From NCBI GenBank assembly GCA_027296055.1, contig JAPUJT010000064.1, positions 62,001-126,000 on the forward strand: 64,000 nt of DNA. Reading direction: 5' to 3'. The notes beneath the pieces are model-generated. The model searched no databases and had not been told where the DNA came from. It worked only from the letters and a program-made list of their open reading frames with translations. Made by a program: the position numbers and the translations under genes. Shown piece by piece: positions 1 through 8,931 of the stretch. Origin of the DNA: Planctomycetota bacterium (GTDB lineage Bacteria; Planctomycetota; JAPUJT01). Each line of letters starts with the position of its first letter. The stretch's first letter is position 1.

Positions 1-185
1 TCGAGGACGGTCTCCCCCTTCTTCGTGAAGAACTGGATGATCTCGCGCATCGCCTCCGGAGGCTTCATCGCCCCGTGGGCTTTTCGGAGGCGGTGCGTGG
101 CATCGACGGAGTAGTTGGTCTCCCAGACGGTGTTGGTCCAGAAGAGCCACTCGGAGCCGGTCAGATCGTTGAGGCGGTTCTCCAT
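1..185 (-). CDS. DNA methyltransferase (N4/N6 type), partial
   Basis: An open frame runs from an ATG at 185 to the left edge, giving 61 residues. It contains the pattern KAHGAMKPPEAMREII followed by FFTKKGETVLD. This is the stretch of N4-cytosine/N6-adenine DNA methyltransferases leading into the SAM-binding motif I (usually DPFxGxGTT), which would lie just outside the window. It starts 5 nt after the stop of the exported zinc-domain gene, so it is the last visible gene of that minus-strand run. In this family motif I can follow the catalytic DPPY motif, but here only about 60 residues precede it and no DPPY is visible, so the call rests on the motif-I flank alone. Whether it is a restriction partner or an orphan methylase cannot be seen. 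Confidence 0.6.
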   Translation of the reverse strand, partial: MENRLNDLTGSEWLFWTNTVWETNYSVDATHRLRKAHGAMKPPEAMREIIQFFTKKGETVL

Positions 186-190
186 CTTGA

Positions 191-2254
191 TCAGTCCGCG
201 TTGATCGCCCAGATCTCGACTCGGATGGGTGCGCCGGGGATCACGCGACCGACCATCGTCACCAGCCTGTCGGCATCCAGGAGACGCGCCTTCTGCTCCG
301 TCCTGAAGTCATACTCCAGGACGAGATCCTTCAGGAACGTCATCCCGTACAGCCCGGCCAGTCCTTCGAGGGAGCGCTGGGCGCCTTCCTTCCAGACGTA
401 AAACTCCAGGACGTGAGCGAAACGGCTCTGGATCTCCAGGCGGAGGAGATAGGGATTGTCGGGATCCTCCCCGATATCCAGGAACTTCCCGCGGACCCGG
501 ATGAACTTCGGGCTCAGGTCTTCGGCGAATGCCCCCACCTCTTCGGGGCCCAGGAGCGCATCGCCCGCCTTCGCCGGACTTCCACTAGAGAGGGCCTTGC
601 GAGCCCCCGGGTGATTGACGAAGGAGACCCGGCCGAGAATATTCGTGAACTCGACGGCCCAGGAGAGGAGGAAGTTCATCTTCTCTTCCCCTAGGGCGGA
701 GGCCCAGCGAGCATCGGCATCCGCGGACGGCAGGGCGCTCGAAAGGGGGGGCGCTGCCATGGCCCTGCGGATGTCCATGCTCCCGTAGTATGGGGCGTCG
801 AGGTGCGAGAGGAACCCGAGCTTCTTCCTGACGACGAACTTTTCGACCTTCTTCAGGGCGGTGCTGAGATCCGCCTCGACCAGCATCTCCTTCCCCCAGA
901 GCTTGTCCCTCAGGGCGGCGATGCCTTTCTTCTCCCTCTTCGTCATCCCCTCGAGGATCGAGGTGAGGCCCGCGCAGGTCCTGCAGACAATCCTCTTGTT
1001 GCCGTGGCACTTGTCGCACCTGTCCCAGTATGTCTGTTTTCGACGACCCACCCCTGAACGACGACCGCTGATAACGCGTACCCACCTCGTCTTCTGGACC
1101 TTCCCCGACCCTTTGCAAGTGGGACAGGTCATGAACGAAGCGCCGATGCCCCCCTCCGAACCCTTCGGGGTGCACGTCGGACAGTGGGCCGAGCCCCGAT
1201 CCGCTCCGCTCCTCTCCAGTTGAGCTGCGAGGCGGGCGATCTCGCTGCAGACCTTCTCGAGCGGCAGCATCGGGAGTCTCTCCTTCGCCTTCCTCATCTC
1301 ATCCGCCACCTTCCGGTAGGCCTTCAGGGAATCCTTCCCCCCGCCGATCGCCTTCTCCCTCGCGCTGGAGAGAGCGCTCTGGATCCGATCGAACTCGCTG
1401 CTCGAGATCTGGGCGAGGAGGGAGTGAGACAGCTCCTCGCCCTCGTTGGCCCCGCGTTCCAGAACGGAGCGGGCCTCCTCCATCCGGCCCGATCGCATCC
1501 GAGCGGACGCGAGTCGCGCCCGGGAACGCTCGGTGAAGGGGTTCTTGGGGAGGGAGAGGATCTTCTCGAAGCAGATGGCGGCCTCATCATCCATCCAGTG
1601 CCGCTCGAGGAGGTCTCCGAAATAGAAGAGGCAGTTGAGATCTCCTCCCGGGATCGCGCGGAACGACTCGCTGAAGGAAGCCACGTCGAGCGCCTGCTCG
1701 CAGGGCCCCTTCTCCAGGCTCCTCTTTCTCGACACGATGATCGAATTCTGCAGCTCGAACGATTTCTCCTGTGCCTGGACCGATTCGGCGGTCCCGATGT
1801 AGCGCTTCGCCACCTCGAAGAAGCGAGCCATGATCCGGAACGTCTCCCGAGGGTTCTGCTCCTCGTATCGCTTGGCCGAGGCGAACGCTTCCCTCGCCAG
1901 TTCCTCGCGGCTTGTCTCCTCCGGCTCATCCTCATCATCATCGCCGAGATCGATCACCTTGTCGCGACGGGCCCAGAAGATCTGCGAGTTGATGTCGACG
2001 ATCGCCTCCTCGGTCCTTGCAAAAAGCGACGGGTCGGCCTCCCCAGCCCGTTCGTAGAGTTCACGCGCCCTCTCCAGATCGGAGAGGCCCTCCTCTCGCT
2101 CCTTGTTCGTATTGAAGCCCGGGACGAGTGTGTTCTCGAGGTGCTGTGTGCCGGAGCGACGGAGCCGATCCGCCTCCTTCAGGCCATCGTCACCGAGAGC
2201 CAGGGAGGAGGAGAGGGCGAGAGCCCCGATCAGGATGACTGTGAAGGCTGGAAT
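191..2254 (-). CDS. exported helical-repeat protein with DnaJ-like zinc domain
   Basis: The conserved reading frame continues about 100 codons upstream of its first ATG (1957), through a hydrophobic signal-peptide-like stretch (TVILIGALALSSSLALG), to an in-frame stop at 2299. The only well-placed initiator is ATT at 2254, preceded by GGAGG with 5 nt spacing. That gives 687 aa. The N-terminal half is helical and TPR-like. The middle (DNA about 960-1190) has four CxxC pairs, CPTC, CPTC, CDKC and CRTC, with a CKGSGK element typical of the DnaJ cysteine-rich zinc domain, but there is no J domain. The C-terminal half is an unrecognised mixed domain. It follows the GT2-methyltransferase gene by 42 nt. 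Function is unknown; envelope location is inferred from the leader. If the ATT start is wrong, the gene begins at 1957 and loses its signal peptide. Confidence 0.72.
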   Translation of the reverse strand: MPAFTVILIGALALSSSLALGDDGLKEADRLRRSGTQHLENTLVPGFNTNKEREEGLSDLERARELYERAGEADPSLFARTEEAIVDINSQIFWARRDKVIDLGDDDEDEPEETSREELAREAFASAKRYEEQNPRETFRIMARFFEVAKRYIGTAESVQAQEKSFELQNSIIVSRKRSLEKGPCEQALDVASFSESFRAIPGGDLNCLFYFGDLLERHWMDDEAAICFEKILSLPKNPFTERSRARLASARMRSGRMEEARSVLERGANEGEELSHSLLAQISSSEFDRIQSALSSAREKAIGGGKDSLKAYRKVADEMRKAKERLPMLPLEKVCSEIARLAAQLERSGADRGSAHCPTCTPKGSEGGIGASFMTCPTCKGSGKVQKTRWVRVISGRRSGVGRRKQTYWDRCDKCHGNKRIVCRTCAGLTSILEGMTKREKKGIAALRDKLWGKEMLVEADLSTALKKVEKFVVRKKLGFLSHLDAPYYGSMDIRRAMAAPPLSSALPSADADARWASALGEEKMNFLLSWAVEFTNILGRVSFVNHPGARKALSSGSPAKAGDALLGPEEVGAFAEDLSPKFIRVRGKFLDIGEDPDNPYLLRLEIQSRFAHVLEFYVWKEGAQRSLEGLAGLYGMTFLKDLVLEYDFRTEQKARLLDADRLVTMVGRVIPGAPIRVEIWAINAD

Positions 2255-2296
2255 GGTTGCCTCCGAAAAACCTTCGAGTGGATATCCCCATCCATC

Positions 2297-3574
2297 CTAC
2301 GAAGGGTCGGCGGAGGGATCAACCGGTCCCTTCCGGGCCGTGATAATCGTCTCCCAGGCGCCGACCCGCTTCCGGGAAACGATCGAGAGGCCCAGTTTCT
2401 CGAGGTCCTCCGCCACCTCGTCAGGAGTCGTCTGGCGGTAGTGCCGGTCCTCCTCCGCCCCCATGAGAAAACGGTAAAGTCTCTCCTCGAGTCTCCACAC
2501 CCAGGAATCCCAGCCGTGGACACCGACCAGGATGATGCCCCCCTCCCGAAGTGTCGAGGTGAGGCTGTCCAGAAGAAGGCCGGTATCGGGGAGGTGCTCC
2601 AGCACCTGCGAGCAGACGATCGCGTCGAAGGAGTCTCTCTTGAACGGAACGGCGGCCGGATCCGAACGAACCACCCTGCGGCCCAACCAGCGCAGGTGTC
2701 TCAGCCGCTTCAATCCCAGGTCGAGGACGATCGTCTGGGGGAGGGAGACGACGATGAGACTCGATGAGGGCCCGACGTCGAGGATTCGACCCTTTCCGTC
2801 GAGGTGCCGGAACAGGATCTTGAAACGCCGCCGGTGCCAGTACCGCTGAAGCGGATGACGGCTCCGGAAGGCACGTAGATCGTAATCGGCGCTCCGGAGG
2901 GAGTTACGCATCCGCCAGTATCTGAAGGTTGTCTTGAGGTACGAGACTCCGAAACGGAAGAGGCGAGCGTGGCTGCTTCCTGTCCCGCGTGGCCGGTAGT
3001 GAAACGGGACCTCGAGCACCCTCCATCCTCCGGCCACAGCGAAGAGGATGATCTCCTGGAGGACATCGAAATCTCGGGCCTTCGAAGTGATCGAATCGAG
3101 GAAGGATCGGCGGTAGAGGCGGAAGCCGCTCGAGAGGTCCTGGATGCGAAGGTCCAGGGCGACGCGAAAGAAGAGGTTGAGGACGCCGCTGAGAAACCGG
3201 CGGACGGCCGGCATATCGGCGAGCCCGAAGGCGACGTACCGCGAGGCGATCACCACGTCCCCCTCCTCGCGATGCCGGTACAGGTCTCGTATGAATATCG
3301 GCTCGTGGGAGAGGTCCGCATCCATCGTCAGGACGAACGGCGATGAGGCCTTCCCGAATCCGGCCCGCAAGGCTCCCCCGTATCCCGGATCCTCCTGGGC
3401 GATGGCGATGGCGCCGTGCTCGATCGCCACGGGGATGGTCGGGTCCTCTTCCGTCGGGACCACGACAATGACCTCATGGGAGATGTCCGGGATCGTGGAG
3501 GCGATCCAGGGAAGGAGACGCTTGATGTTCTCCGGTTCGCCGGCGGCAGGTATGACGATCGAGAGATCCGGCAT
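2297..3574 (-). CDS. glycosyltransferase family 2 - SAM methyltransferase fusion
   Basis: A protein of 425 aa. Residues 1-225 are a dolichol-phosphate-mannose-synthase-like GT2 domain: LSIVIPAAGEPENI at the start, the metal-binding MDADLSH in the middle, and a QDLSSGFRLYRR acceptor segment. Residues about 260-420 are a class I methyltransferase with an ILDVGPSS glycine loop, FDAIVCSQVLEHLPD and an REGGIILVGVHGWDSW strand. The likely role is transfer of a sugar to a polyprenyl-phosphate or glycan followed by methylation of sugar or lipid; the substrate is unknown. It lies 26 nt after accA and before the exported zinc-domain gene, probably in one transcript. The fusion of the two activities in one chain matches the architecture in the glycan locus 18 kb away. 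Confidence 0.85.
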   Translation of the reverse strand: MPDLSIVIPAAGEPENIKRLLPWIASTIPDISHEVIVVVPTEEDPTIPVAIEHGAIAIAQEDPGYGGALRAGFGKASSPFVLTMDADLSHEPIFIRDLYRHREEGDVVIASRYVAFGLADMPAVRRFLSGVLNLFFRVALDLRIQDLSSGFRLYRRSFLDSITSKARDFDVLQEIILFAVAGGWRVLEVPFHYRPRGTGSSHARLFRFGVSYLKTTFRYWRMRNSLRSADYDLRAFRSRHPLQRYWHRRRFKILFRHLDGKGRILDVGPSSSLIVVSLPQTIVLDLGLKRLRHLRWLGRRVVRSDPAAVPFKRDSFDAIVCSQVLEHLPDTGLLLDSLTSTLREGGIILVGVHGWDSWVWRLEERLYRFLMGAEEDRHYRQTTPDEVAEDLEKLGLSIVSRKRVGAWETIITARKGPVDPSADPS

Positions 3575-3600
3575 GGAGGAAACGGCGGGATTCCCGAGAG

Positions 3601-4647
3601 TTAGGACGCCCTGGCCTTCTTGGCGGGCGCTCTCTTCGCGACGCGGGCCTTGCTCCGGGTCTTGACCTCTTTGCTGTGCTCCAGATACTGCCCCACGGCG
3701 CGGTGCTTCAGGTAGCGCTCACTGACGAGGTGATCAAGAGACATGGCGGAAAGTTCGGTGAAATGCCGGACGACCGCCTCTCTCACCGCCTCGGCCGTCT
3801 TCACATGATCTCGGTGTGCGCCCCCGAGGGGCTCTGCAATGATGTCGTCGACCACACCGAACTCGTCCAGGTCCCTGGCAGTCAGCCGCAAAACGTCCGC
3901 CGCCTCAGGGGCCTTGTCGCCGGTCTTCCAGAGGATGGCCGCGCACCCCTCCGGAGAGATCACCGAGTAGTAGGCGTTCTCCAGCATCAGGGTCCGATCG
4001 CCAACGCCGATCCCGAGAGCCCCGCCGCTGCCTCCCTCACCAATCACGAGGCAGACGATCGGGGTGCGGAAACGGGTCATCTCCATCAGGTTGCGGGCGA
4101 TGGCCTGTGCCTGCCCTCTCTCCTCGGCGCCGACCCCCGGGTAAGCGCCGGGGGTATCGATGATGCAGAAGATGGGGAGGCCGAATTTCGCGGCAATCCG
4201 CATCTTGTCGAGAGCCTTTCTATAGCCTTCCGGGTGGGCGCTGCCGAAGTTGCACTCGACCTTTTCCTTGGTCCCCTTCCCCTTCCGGTGGCCCACGATC
4301 AACATCTTCATCCCGGAGATCTTTCCGAAGCCACAGACGATCGCCCGATCATCGGAGAAGAGTCGGTCTCCGTACAGCTCCATGAAATCCTCGACGATCA
4401 TATTCAGGTAGTCGCTGGTGAGGGGTCGATTGGGGTGGCGGGCGATCTGGACCCTCTGCCAGGGAGAGAGACCCGCGTAGACCCTCCTCTTCTCCTCATC
4501 GAGCTTCTGAAGGAGGTCGCGGATCTGCCCGGACAGATCCATCTGCGTGGTCTCTGCGAACACCTCCAACTCTTCGATCTTCTTTTCCAGCTCCAGGATC
4601 GGAGCCTCGAACTCGAGATCGCCTGACGGTTTGACTTCTTGACTCAT
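3601..4647 (-). CDS. accA: acetyl-CoA carboxylase carboxyltransferase subunit alpha
   Basis: AccA transfers the carboxyl group from biotin to acetyl-CoA, making malonyl-CoA for fatty-acid synthesis, as an alpha2beta2 complex with AccD, which is not in this window. The 348-aa protein shows the family hallmarks: an N-terminal helical LEFEAPILELEKKIEEL segment, SPWQRVQIARHPNRPLTSDY, FIDTPGAYPG-like CIIDTPGAYPGVGAEERGQ, and the oxyanion loop IGEGGSGGALGIGVGD. The start is the ATG at 4647 (GGAGGA 3 nt upstream), not the ATG at 4704, which would add an unrelated arginine-rich leader. The tail after residue 330 is lysine/arginine/alanine rich, longer than the E. coli protein. A sigma70-like promoter lies about 70 nt upstream. 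Confidence 0.97.
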   Translation of the reverse strand: MSQEVKPSGDLEFEAPILELEKKIEELEVFAETTQMDLSGQIRDLLQKLDEEKRRVYAGLSPWQRVQIARHPNRPLTSDYLNMIVEDFMELYGDRLFSDDRAIVCGFGKISGMKMLIVGHRKGKGTKEKVECNFGSAHPEGYRKALDKMRIAAKFGLPIFCIIDTPGAYPGVGAEERGQAQAIARNLMEMTRFRTPIVCLVIGEGGSGGALGIGVGDRTLMLENAYYSVISPEGCAAILWKTGDKAPEAADVLRLTARDLDEFGVVDDIIAEPLGGAHRDHVKTAEAVREAVVRHFTELSAMSLDHLVSERYLKHRAVGQYLEHSKEVKTRSKARVAKRAPAKKARAS

Positions 4648-4711
4648 GTCTCCTCCGGGGGACAACCGCCCCCTGGCACGACCGGCGGAGGACCCGCTGG
4701 CCAAGCCGAGA

Positions 4712-4741
4712 AGTCTACTGGCCTCCGCGGGGCCAAGTCAA
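4712..4741 (-). promoter_or_regulatory. sigma70-type promoter for accA
   Basis: Read on the minus strand: TTGACT, an 18-nt spacer, then TAGACT. The -10 ends about 65 nt before the accA ATG at 4647. Five of six and four of six bases match the consensus hexamers. The position right after the end of the sigma54-activator gene fits a separate transcription start for the accA run. Confidence 0.5.
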
Positions 4742-4851
4742 CCTGTTTCGAATCAGGCCGACAGAAACCTTTTGTCGGTCAGGGTTTGGAAGGCGGCCTC
4801 GCCTGATAGGTAGCCAGAATCACCCTCAAGTGGACTCGACGGGGGCATGGG

Positions 4852-6876
4852 TCAGGAAACGGACGGCATCGCCCCGGGCTCCTTCTCGAGCTCCGGGAGG
4901 ACCTGCTGGTCGAGGTAGACGGATCTGTCCTCGGCCATGACGACGAGCCGGTCGATGAAGTTCTCGAGCTGCCGGACGTTGCCGGGCCAATCATGCTTGA
5001 GGATCGCCTCCAACGCATCCTCGCTGATCCCCTTCGTCTCTCTCGAATGACGCTTCCCGGAGGCATCGAGGAAGTGCCGGACGAGGTGAGGAATATCGTC
5101 CGGCCTCCGACGGAGCGGGGGGACGTGGATCGGCACCGCGTGCAGCCGGAAGAAGAGGTCATCGCGGAACTCCCCGCGGCCCACCTCCTTCCACAGGTCC
5201 TTCTTCGTCGCGGCGACGACCCGGACGTTGACGGGGATCGGGCCCTTTCCCCCCACCTTCTCGATTTCCCTCTCCTGGAGGACTCGCAGGAGGCGAAGCT
5301 GGGCCGAAGGGCTCATCTCTCCCACCTCATCCAGAAAGATCGTCCCCCCGATGGCCCGCTCGAACTTTCCACGGCGATCCGCCGTCGCCCCCGTGAACGA
5401 TCCCTTCACGTGCCCGAAGAGCTCGCTTTCGATCAGCTCCTGGGGGATCGAACCGCAGTCGACGGTGACGAACGGTCCATCCCGACGCGGGCTTTGCTCG
5501 TGAATCGCTCTCGCGACCAGCTCCTTGCCCACGCCCGACTCGCCGAGGATCAGGACGGTCACCGGTGACGGGGCCACGCGGCCGGCCTGGACGAGGACCT
5601 CCTGGATACCTTCTGATGCTCCTATGATCGGTCGGGTTCCATCTCGCGCCACCTCCGACACCTCCACACGCGCCGCAGGAGCGGCCGACGGGGGCGTCTC
5701 CTCTCGCAGGCGGTCGCCGCCGAGCGCCATCCCCGCCAGCTTTTCCTGAACACGAGCGGCCACGATCCTCCCCGCGTTCCTCGCCGCCTCCGGCAGGGTC
5801 TCCAGCAGCTTCGCCTTCCCATCTCGGATATCGTAGGCGTTCATCAACCGGCCGATTCCGGCGAGGAAGAACTGTTCCCCGGACGCCCCCGACTCCCCGG
5901 CGGATGCGATCCCGATCGGGAAGACCATCATGCTCTGGAGCTTCCCTTCCATCAGGATCTCCTCGAAGGCCCACTCGTACGCCCTCAGTGCCAGCGGGTT
6001 CGGGCTCTGCCATGGCGACGGAGCTTCCAGGATCGCCTTCTCGATGTCCTCGATCACGACGAGACGAGGACGCCTGGCGGGCTCGACGGACGCCGACGAG
6101 ATCCAGGTCGGGTAGTGATGGAGCTGGAACGAGAAGAGAAATCTCGCCACGCCTACCGGGACGTCATCCAGCGACCCTCCCTTCTCCCTCAGCCAGGTCC
6201 GCAGTCGAGAGATGGCGCCCTGTGCCAGGGTCCGGATCTTCTTGACGTCGGGGTGATCGGCCGCCACCGGCACGCGGGTCTTGCCCCGGGGTTTGACCCT
6301 GCGGGCCGCATCGGCGAATTCCTTGACCGGGAGAGCCCCGATCTCATCCAGCCACTGAAAGAGCTCGCGTGACTCCCCCTTCTGCAAGGCCTGCGCCAGC
6401 AGGGTCTCCTCGATGACATACTGGATGTAATCTGACGTCTTCCTCCCGAAGCGCCCCGCCTCGTCCGGCGCGAGGAATTCCTCCAGACGCTGCCCCAGCC
6501 GGCCGAACGGCTCGCCGGAGAGGCTCCGGGCGATCGCCCGGGGGAGCTGCCGGCAGGTCCCGCGGACCATCCGGTAGGCCTTCTCGTTCCCCTGCTCGAG
6601 TGAGCTTCGCGGGATGTAGGCCCCGGCGACGTAGTGGATCGTGTCCTTGTACGGGTACTCCCGCAGATAGGAAGGGTCCGGTATCCGGAGGAAGACTTCC
6701 GCCACTTGGAAACGGAGCACCTCGAGGGAGGTCAGGCAGACACGCCCGAGAAACGAGGAGGTGGCGGCGTCCACTTCCCAGATTCCGTAAGGGTTGCGGG
6801 AGGCATGGCGGGATAGACGAAGCCCCTCCATCGCATCGAGAAGATGCTCCTCTCCCTTGCCCTCCTTGAACGGCAT
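4852..6876 (-). CDS. sigma54-dependent activator lacking a C-terminal HTH
   Basis: A 674-aa bacterial enhancer-binding protein starting at ATG 6876, whose A is shared with the TGA of the upstream PLP-enzyme gene. Residues 1-400 form an N-terminal region I do not recognise, with GAF-like hydrophobic segments around 240-385. Residues 418-645 are the AAA+ sigma54-interaction domain: Walker A GESGVGKE (445-452), the sigma54-contact loop GSFTGA (492-497, Ser for the usual Ala), Walker [11 protein letters not shown] (511-520), arginine fingers in FRDDLFFRL, and the [10 protein letters not shown] box. The protein ends about 30 residues later with no Fis-type helix-turn-helix, so it probably acts from solution, as a few known activators do. 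The N-terminal half presumably senses a signal; the targets are not visible. Confidence 0.9.
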   Translation of the reverse strand: MPFKEGKGEEHLLDAMEGLRLSRHASRNPYGIWEVDAATSSFLGRVCLTSLEVLRFQVAEVFLRIPDPSYLREYPYKDTIHYVAGAYIPRSSLEQGNEKAYRMVRGTCRQLPRAIARSLSGEPFGRLGQRLEEFLAPDEAGRFGRKTSDYIQYVIEETLLAQALQKGESRELFQWLDEIGALPVKEFADAARRVKPRGKTRVPVAADHPDVKKIRTLAQGAISRLRTWLREKGGSLDDVPVGVARFLFSFQLHHYPTWISSASVEPARRPRLVVIEDIEKAILEAPSPWQSPNPLALRAYEWAFEEILMEGKLQSMMVFPIGIASAGESGASGEQFFLAGIGRLMNAYDIRDGKAKLLETLPEAARNAGRIVAARVQEKLAGMALGGDRLREETPPSAAPAARVEVSEVARDGTRPIIGASEGIQEVLVQAGRVAPSPVTVLILGESGVGKELVARAIHEQSPRRDGPFVTVDCGSIPQELIESELFGHVKGSFTGATADRRGKFERAIGGTIFLDEVGEMSPSAQLRLLRVLQEREIEKVGGKGPIPVNVRVVAATKKDLWKEVGRGEFRDDLFFRLHAVPIHVPPLRRRPDDIPHLVRHFLDASGKRHSRETKGISEDALEAILKHDWPGNVRQLENFIDRLVVMAEDRSVYLDQQVLPELEKEPGAMPSVS

Positions 6877-7847
6877 CAGTCCTCCCTGACCTTGGACGGA
6901 CGACTGGGATAGCGATCCTGCCGATCGAAGAAGACGGTGACGACGGCGCCATCCTCTTCCTTCTGACGCTCCGCACAACGCCGCGCGACGAGTGCGTTAG
7001 CCGCGGAGGTAGGCCCCAGCAGGAGCCCCTCCTCGGAAGCGATCTCCTCCAGGACCGGGATGGTCTCGTCGTAGTCGACGAGCTCCACGTCGTCGACCAG
7101 ATCCTCCAGGGTGTTGGGCGCAATCTTCCCGGGCCCGAAACCGAACAGCCGATGCGGCTTGGGGATCATCGTCTCCCCCCTCCTCTTGGCGAAGATCGCG
7201 GGGGCCTGTGGCACCTCGATCGCCACCGTCCGAATCTTGGGATACTGCTTCCGGAGGGCAGCGGCGATCCCGCTGAAGACTCCCCCGGTTCCGATCCCGC
7301 AGACGAACGTGGAAGGGACGACGCCGGCCGAGCGGAGATCCGCCGCGATCTCCTCGCCCGCCTGCTCGAAGGCGGCCCGATTCATCGGGTTGTCCGACTG
7401 GCTGATCAGGATGGCCTGGCCGTTCTGGGTCTGGACCCACTCCTCCGCCGCGGCCCGGGCCTCCGCCACGAACCCCTGATGGGGAGTCAGGACGAGGTCG
7501 GCACCGCACTGCCGGATCATCTCCTCACGCTCCGCCGTGAGACCTGCCGGCATGAAGACCCGCACCGGGAGACCCAGGCGGCGGCCGATACTGGCCAGAG
7601 AAATGCCCCCGTTCCCCGTAGTGTAGTCGCAGAGAGTCACGCCGGGGCGCAACTGCCCCTTGCTCCAGAGGTCCAGGATCATCCGGATGTAGGCCCGGTC
7701 CTTGTGACTCCCCGTGGGATGGGCGAACTCGCACTTCGCCCAGACCCGATAATCGGCCCAGCGGAGGCGCACCAAGGGTGTGGGGACGAGACTGGTCTCG
7801 AGGGCCTTGACGGCCATTTCCATGCTGTTCATGACTCGTTTCATCAC
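6876..7847 (-). CDS. cysteine synthase-like PLP-dependent lyase
   Basis: A 323-aa fold-type II PLP enzyme of the cysteine synthase / cystathionine beta-synthase / threonine synthase group. The Schiff-base lysine is K49 in PTGSHKDRA. The substrate-carboxylate loop is [10 protein letters not shown] (usual form TSGNTG) and the PLP-phosphate glycine loop is [10 protein letters not shown]. These suggest beta-replacement or beta-elimination on a serine or threonine derivative, but the altered asparagine loop makes O-acetylserine sulfhydrylase itself uncertain. It overlaps the start of the sigma54-activator gene by 1 nt, so the two are translationally coupled. The run continues upstream to sppA. Confidence 0.85.
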   Translation of the reverse strand: MMKRVMNSMEMAVKALETSLVPTPLVRLRWADYRVWAKCEFAHPTGSHKDRAYIRMILDLWSKGQLRPGVTLCDYTTGNGGISLASIGRRLGLPVRVFMPAGLTAEREEMIRQCGADLVLTPHQGFVAEARAAAEEWVQTQNGQAILISQSDNPMNRAAFEQAGEEIAADLRSAGVVPSTFVCGIGTGGVFSGIAAALRKQYPKIRTVAIEVPQAPAIFAKRRGETMIPKPHRLFGFGPGKIAPNTLEDLVDDVELVDYDETIPVLEEIASEEGLLLGPTSAANALVARRCAERQKEEDGAVVTVFFDRQDRYPSRPSKVRED

Positions 7848-7877
7848 GCAAAGCCCGGACCAGCCGGGGCGAAAACG

Positions 7878-8930
7878 TCAGCGTCCCGGCCGGTAAAGGT
7901 AAAGCACCTCCGGGGCCGCTGCCGGGATACGGACGGGCAGAGTGAGCACGGTCTGGCTGCCGCCCGCCGTCCGGGCCCCGAGCAGGACCTCGGCCAGGGT
8001 CGGCTCCCTCCGGTAGCGTACGACTCGCGCCTCGGAGAGATTGGCCAGCTTCTTGGCCCCCTCGATGGCGTCCTCCAGATAACCGATCTCATCGATGAGT
8101 CCATGGTCTTTCGCGTAGCCCGCGAGAAAGACCCGTCCGTCCGCCGACGGCCAGATTTGCTCCCTGGTGAGTGAGCGTCCCTCCGCCACCAGCTTGAGGA
8201 ACCGACCGTGAAGCTCGTCGACGATCTTCTGGAGGATCAGACGTTCTTCCTCCGTCATCGGCCGCGTGGAGGAGAGGATGTCCTTGATTTTACCGGACTT
8301 CACGACGTTTTCGCGGACCCCGAACTCCTTCATGAGCTCGGAGAGATCCAGATTCGCGACGATCACCCCGATGCTCCCCGTCAGCGTGGTCGGGTGCGCG
8401 TATATCTTCTCCGCCCCGACCGCAACGTAATACCCGCCCGATGCGCATAGGTTCCCCATCAGGGCCATGACATGCTTCCCCTTCTCCCGCGCTCGTATCA
8501 GCTCCCGGTGCAGAATGTCGCTCGCGGTGACGGATCCGCCGGGACTGTCGATCTCGAGGATGATCACCTTGACGTCCGGATCATCGACCGCCTGCCGGAT
8601 CTTCTTCTTGCACTCCTCGACCATGTCGCGGGAGACCCCGAAGACGCTGGGGCCGGCGGATCTCATGATGATTCCGTTGAGGGGAATCAGGACGATCCGA
8701 TCGCTTCCCTCACCGGATACCTTGGTTTCCAGGTACTTGCCTGCTCGGACGGCGGGGGAGCCCGTGACGGCCATCAGCGCGAAGTTCATGAAGAGGCTGC
8801 ACGCGAGTCCGACTCCCAGAACGATCGCGAACCCCAGGAGACAACCGAACGCCATGGATTTTTTGGGTTTCTGGGGTCGCTGAGGGGTTGGGGGACGGGG
8901 GGCCGTTCCCCGGGATTCGGGTTCATTCAT
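7878..8930 (-). CDS. sppA: signal peptide peptidase SppA (short type)
   Basis: A membrane-anchored serine protease that degrades cleaved signal peptides. The start is ATG 8930 with AGGAG 8 nt upstream, giving 350 aa; a longer frame to 9050 would read into the rluD-like gene. Residues 1-24 are a proline-rich cytoplasmic leader, about 25-57 a transmembrane anchor, and the rest a ClpP/crotonase-like protease domain. The catalytic serine is S164 in NLCASGGYYVA and the general-base lysine K214 in SGKIKDI; TGSIGV follows the serine as in the family. The length fits the single-domain SppA of Gram-positives and archaea rather than the 67-kDa E. coli form. Confidence 0.93.
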   Translation of the reverse strand: MNEPESRGTAPRPPTPQRPQKPKKSMAFGCLLGFAIVLGVGLACSLFMNFALMAVTGSPAVRAGKYLETKVSGEGSDRIVLIPLNGIIMRSAGPSVFGVSRDMVEECKKKIRQAVDDPDVKVIILEIDSPGGSVTASDILHRELIRAREKGKHVMALMGNLCASGGYYVAVGAEKIYAHPTTLTGSIGVIVANLDLSELMKEFGVRENVVKSGKIKDILSSTRPMTEEERLILQKIVDELHGRFLKLVAEGRSLTREQIWPSADGRVFLAGYAKDHGLIDEIGYLEDAIEGAKKLANLSEARVVRYRREPTLAEVLLGARTAGGSQTVLTLPVRIPAAAPEVLYLYRPGR

Positions 8931-8931
8931 C

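Noticed and set aside
1184-2767. 527-codon open frame on the plus strand opposite two minus-strand genes
   Set aside because: It is an antisense reading of the zinc-domain and GT2-methyltransferase genes, rich in leucine and arginine, with no domain and no ribosome-binding site.
4758-4778. hairpin CCGACA/TGTCGG after the sigma54-activator gene as a terminator
   Set aside because: Six-base-pair stem with no T-run on the minus strand; too weak to list.
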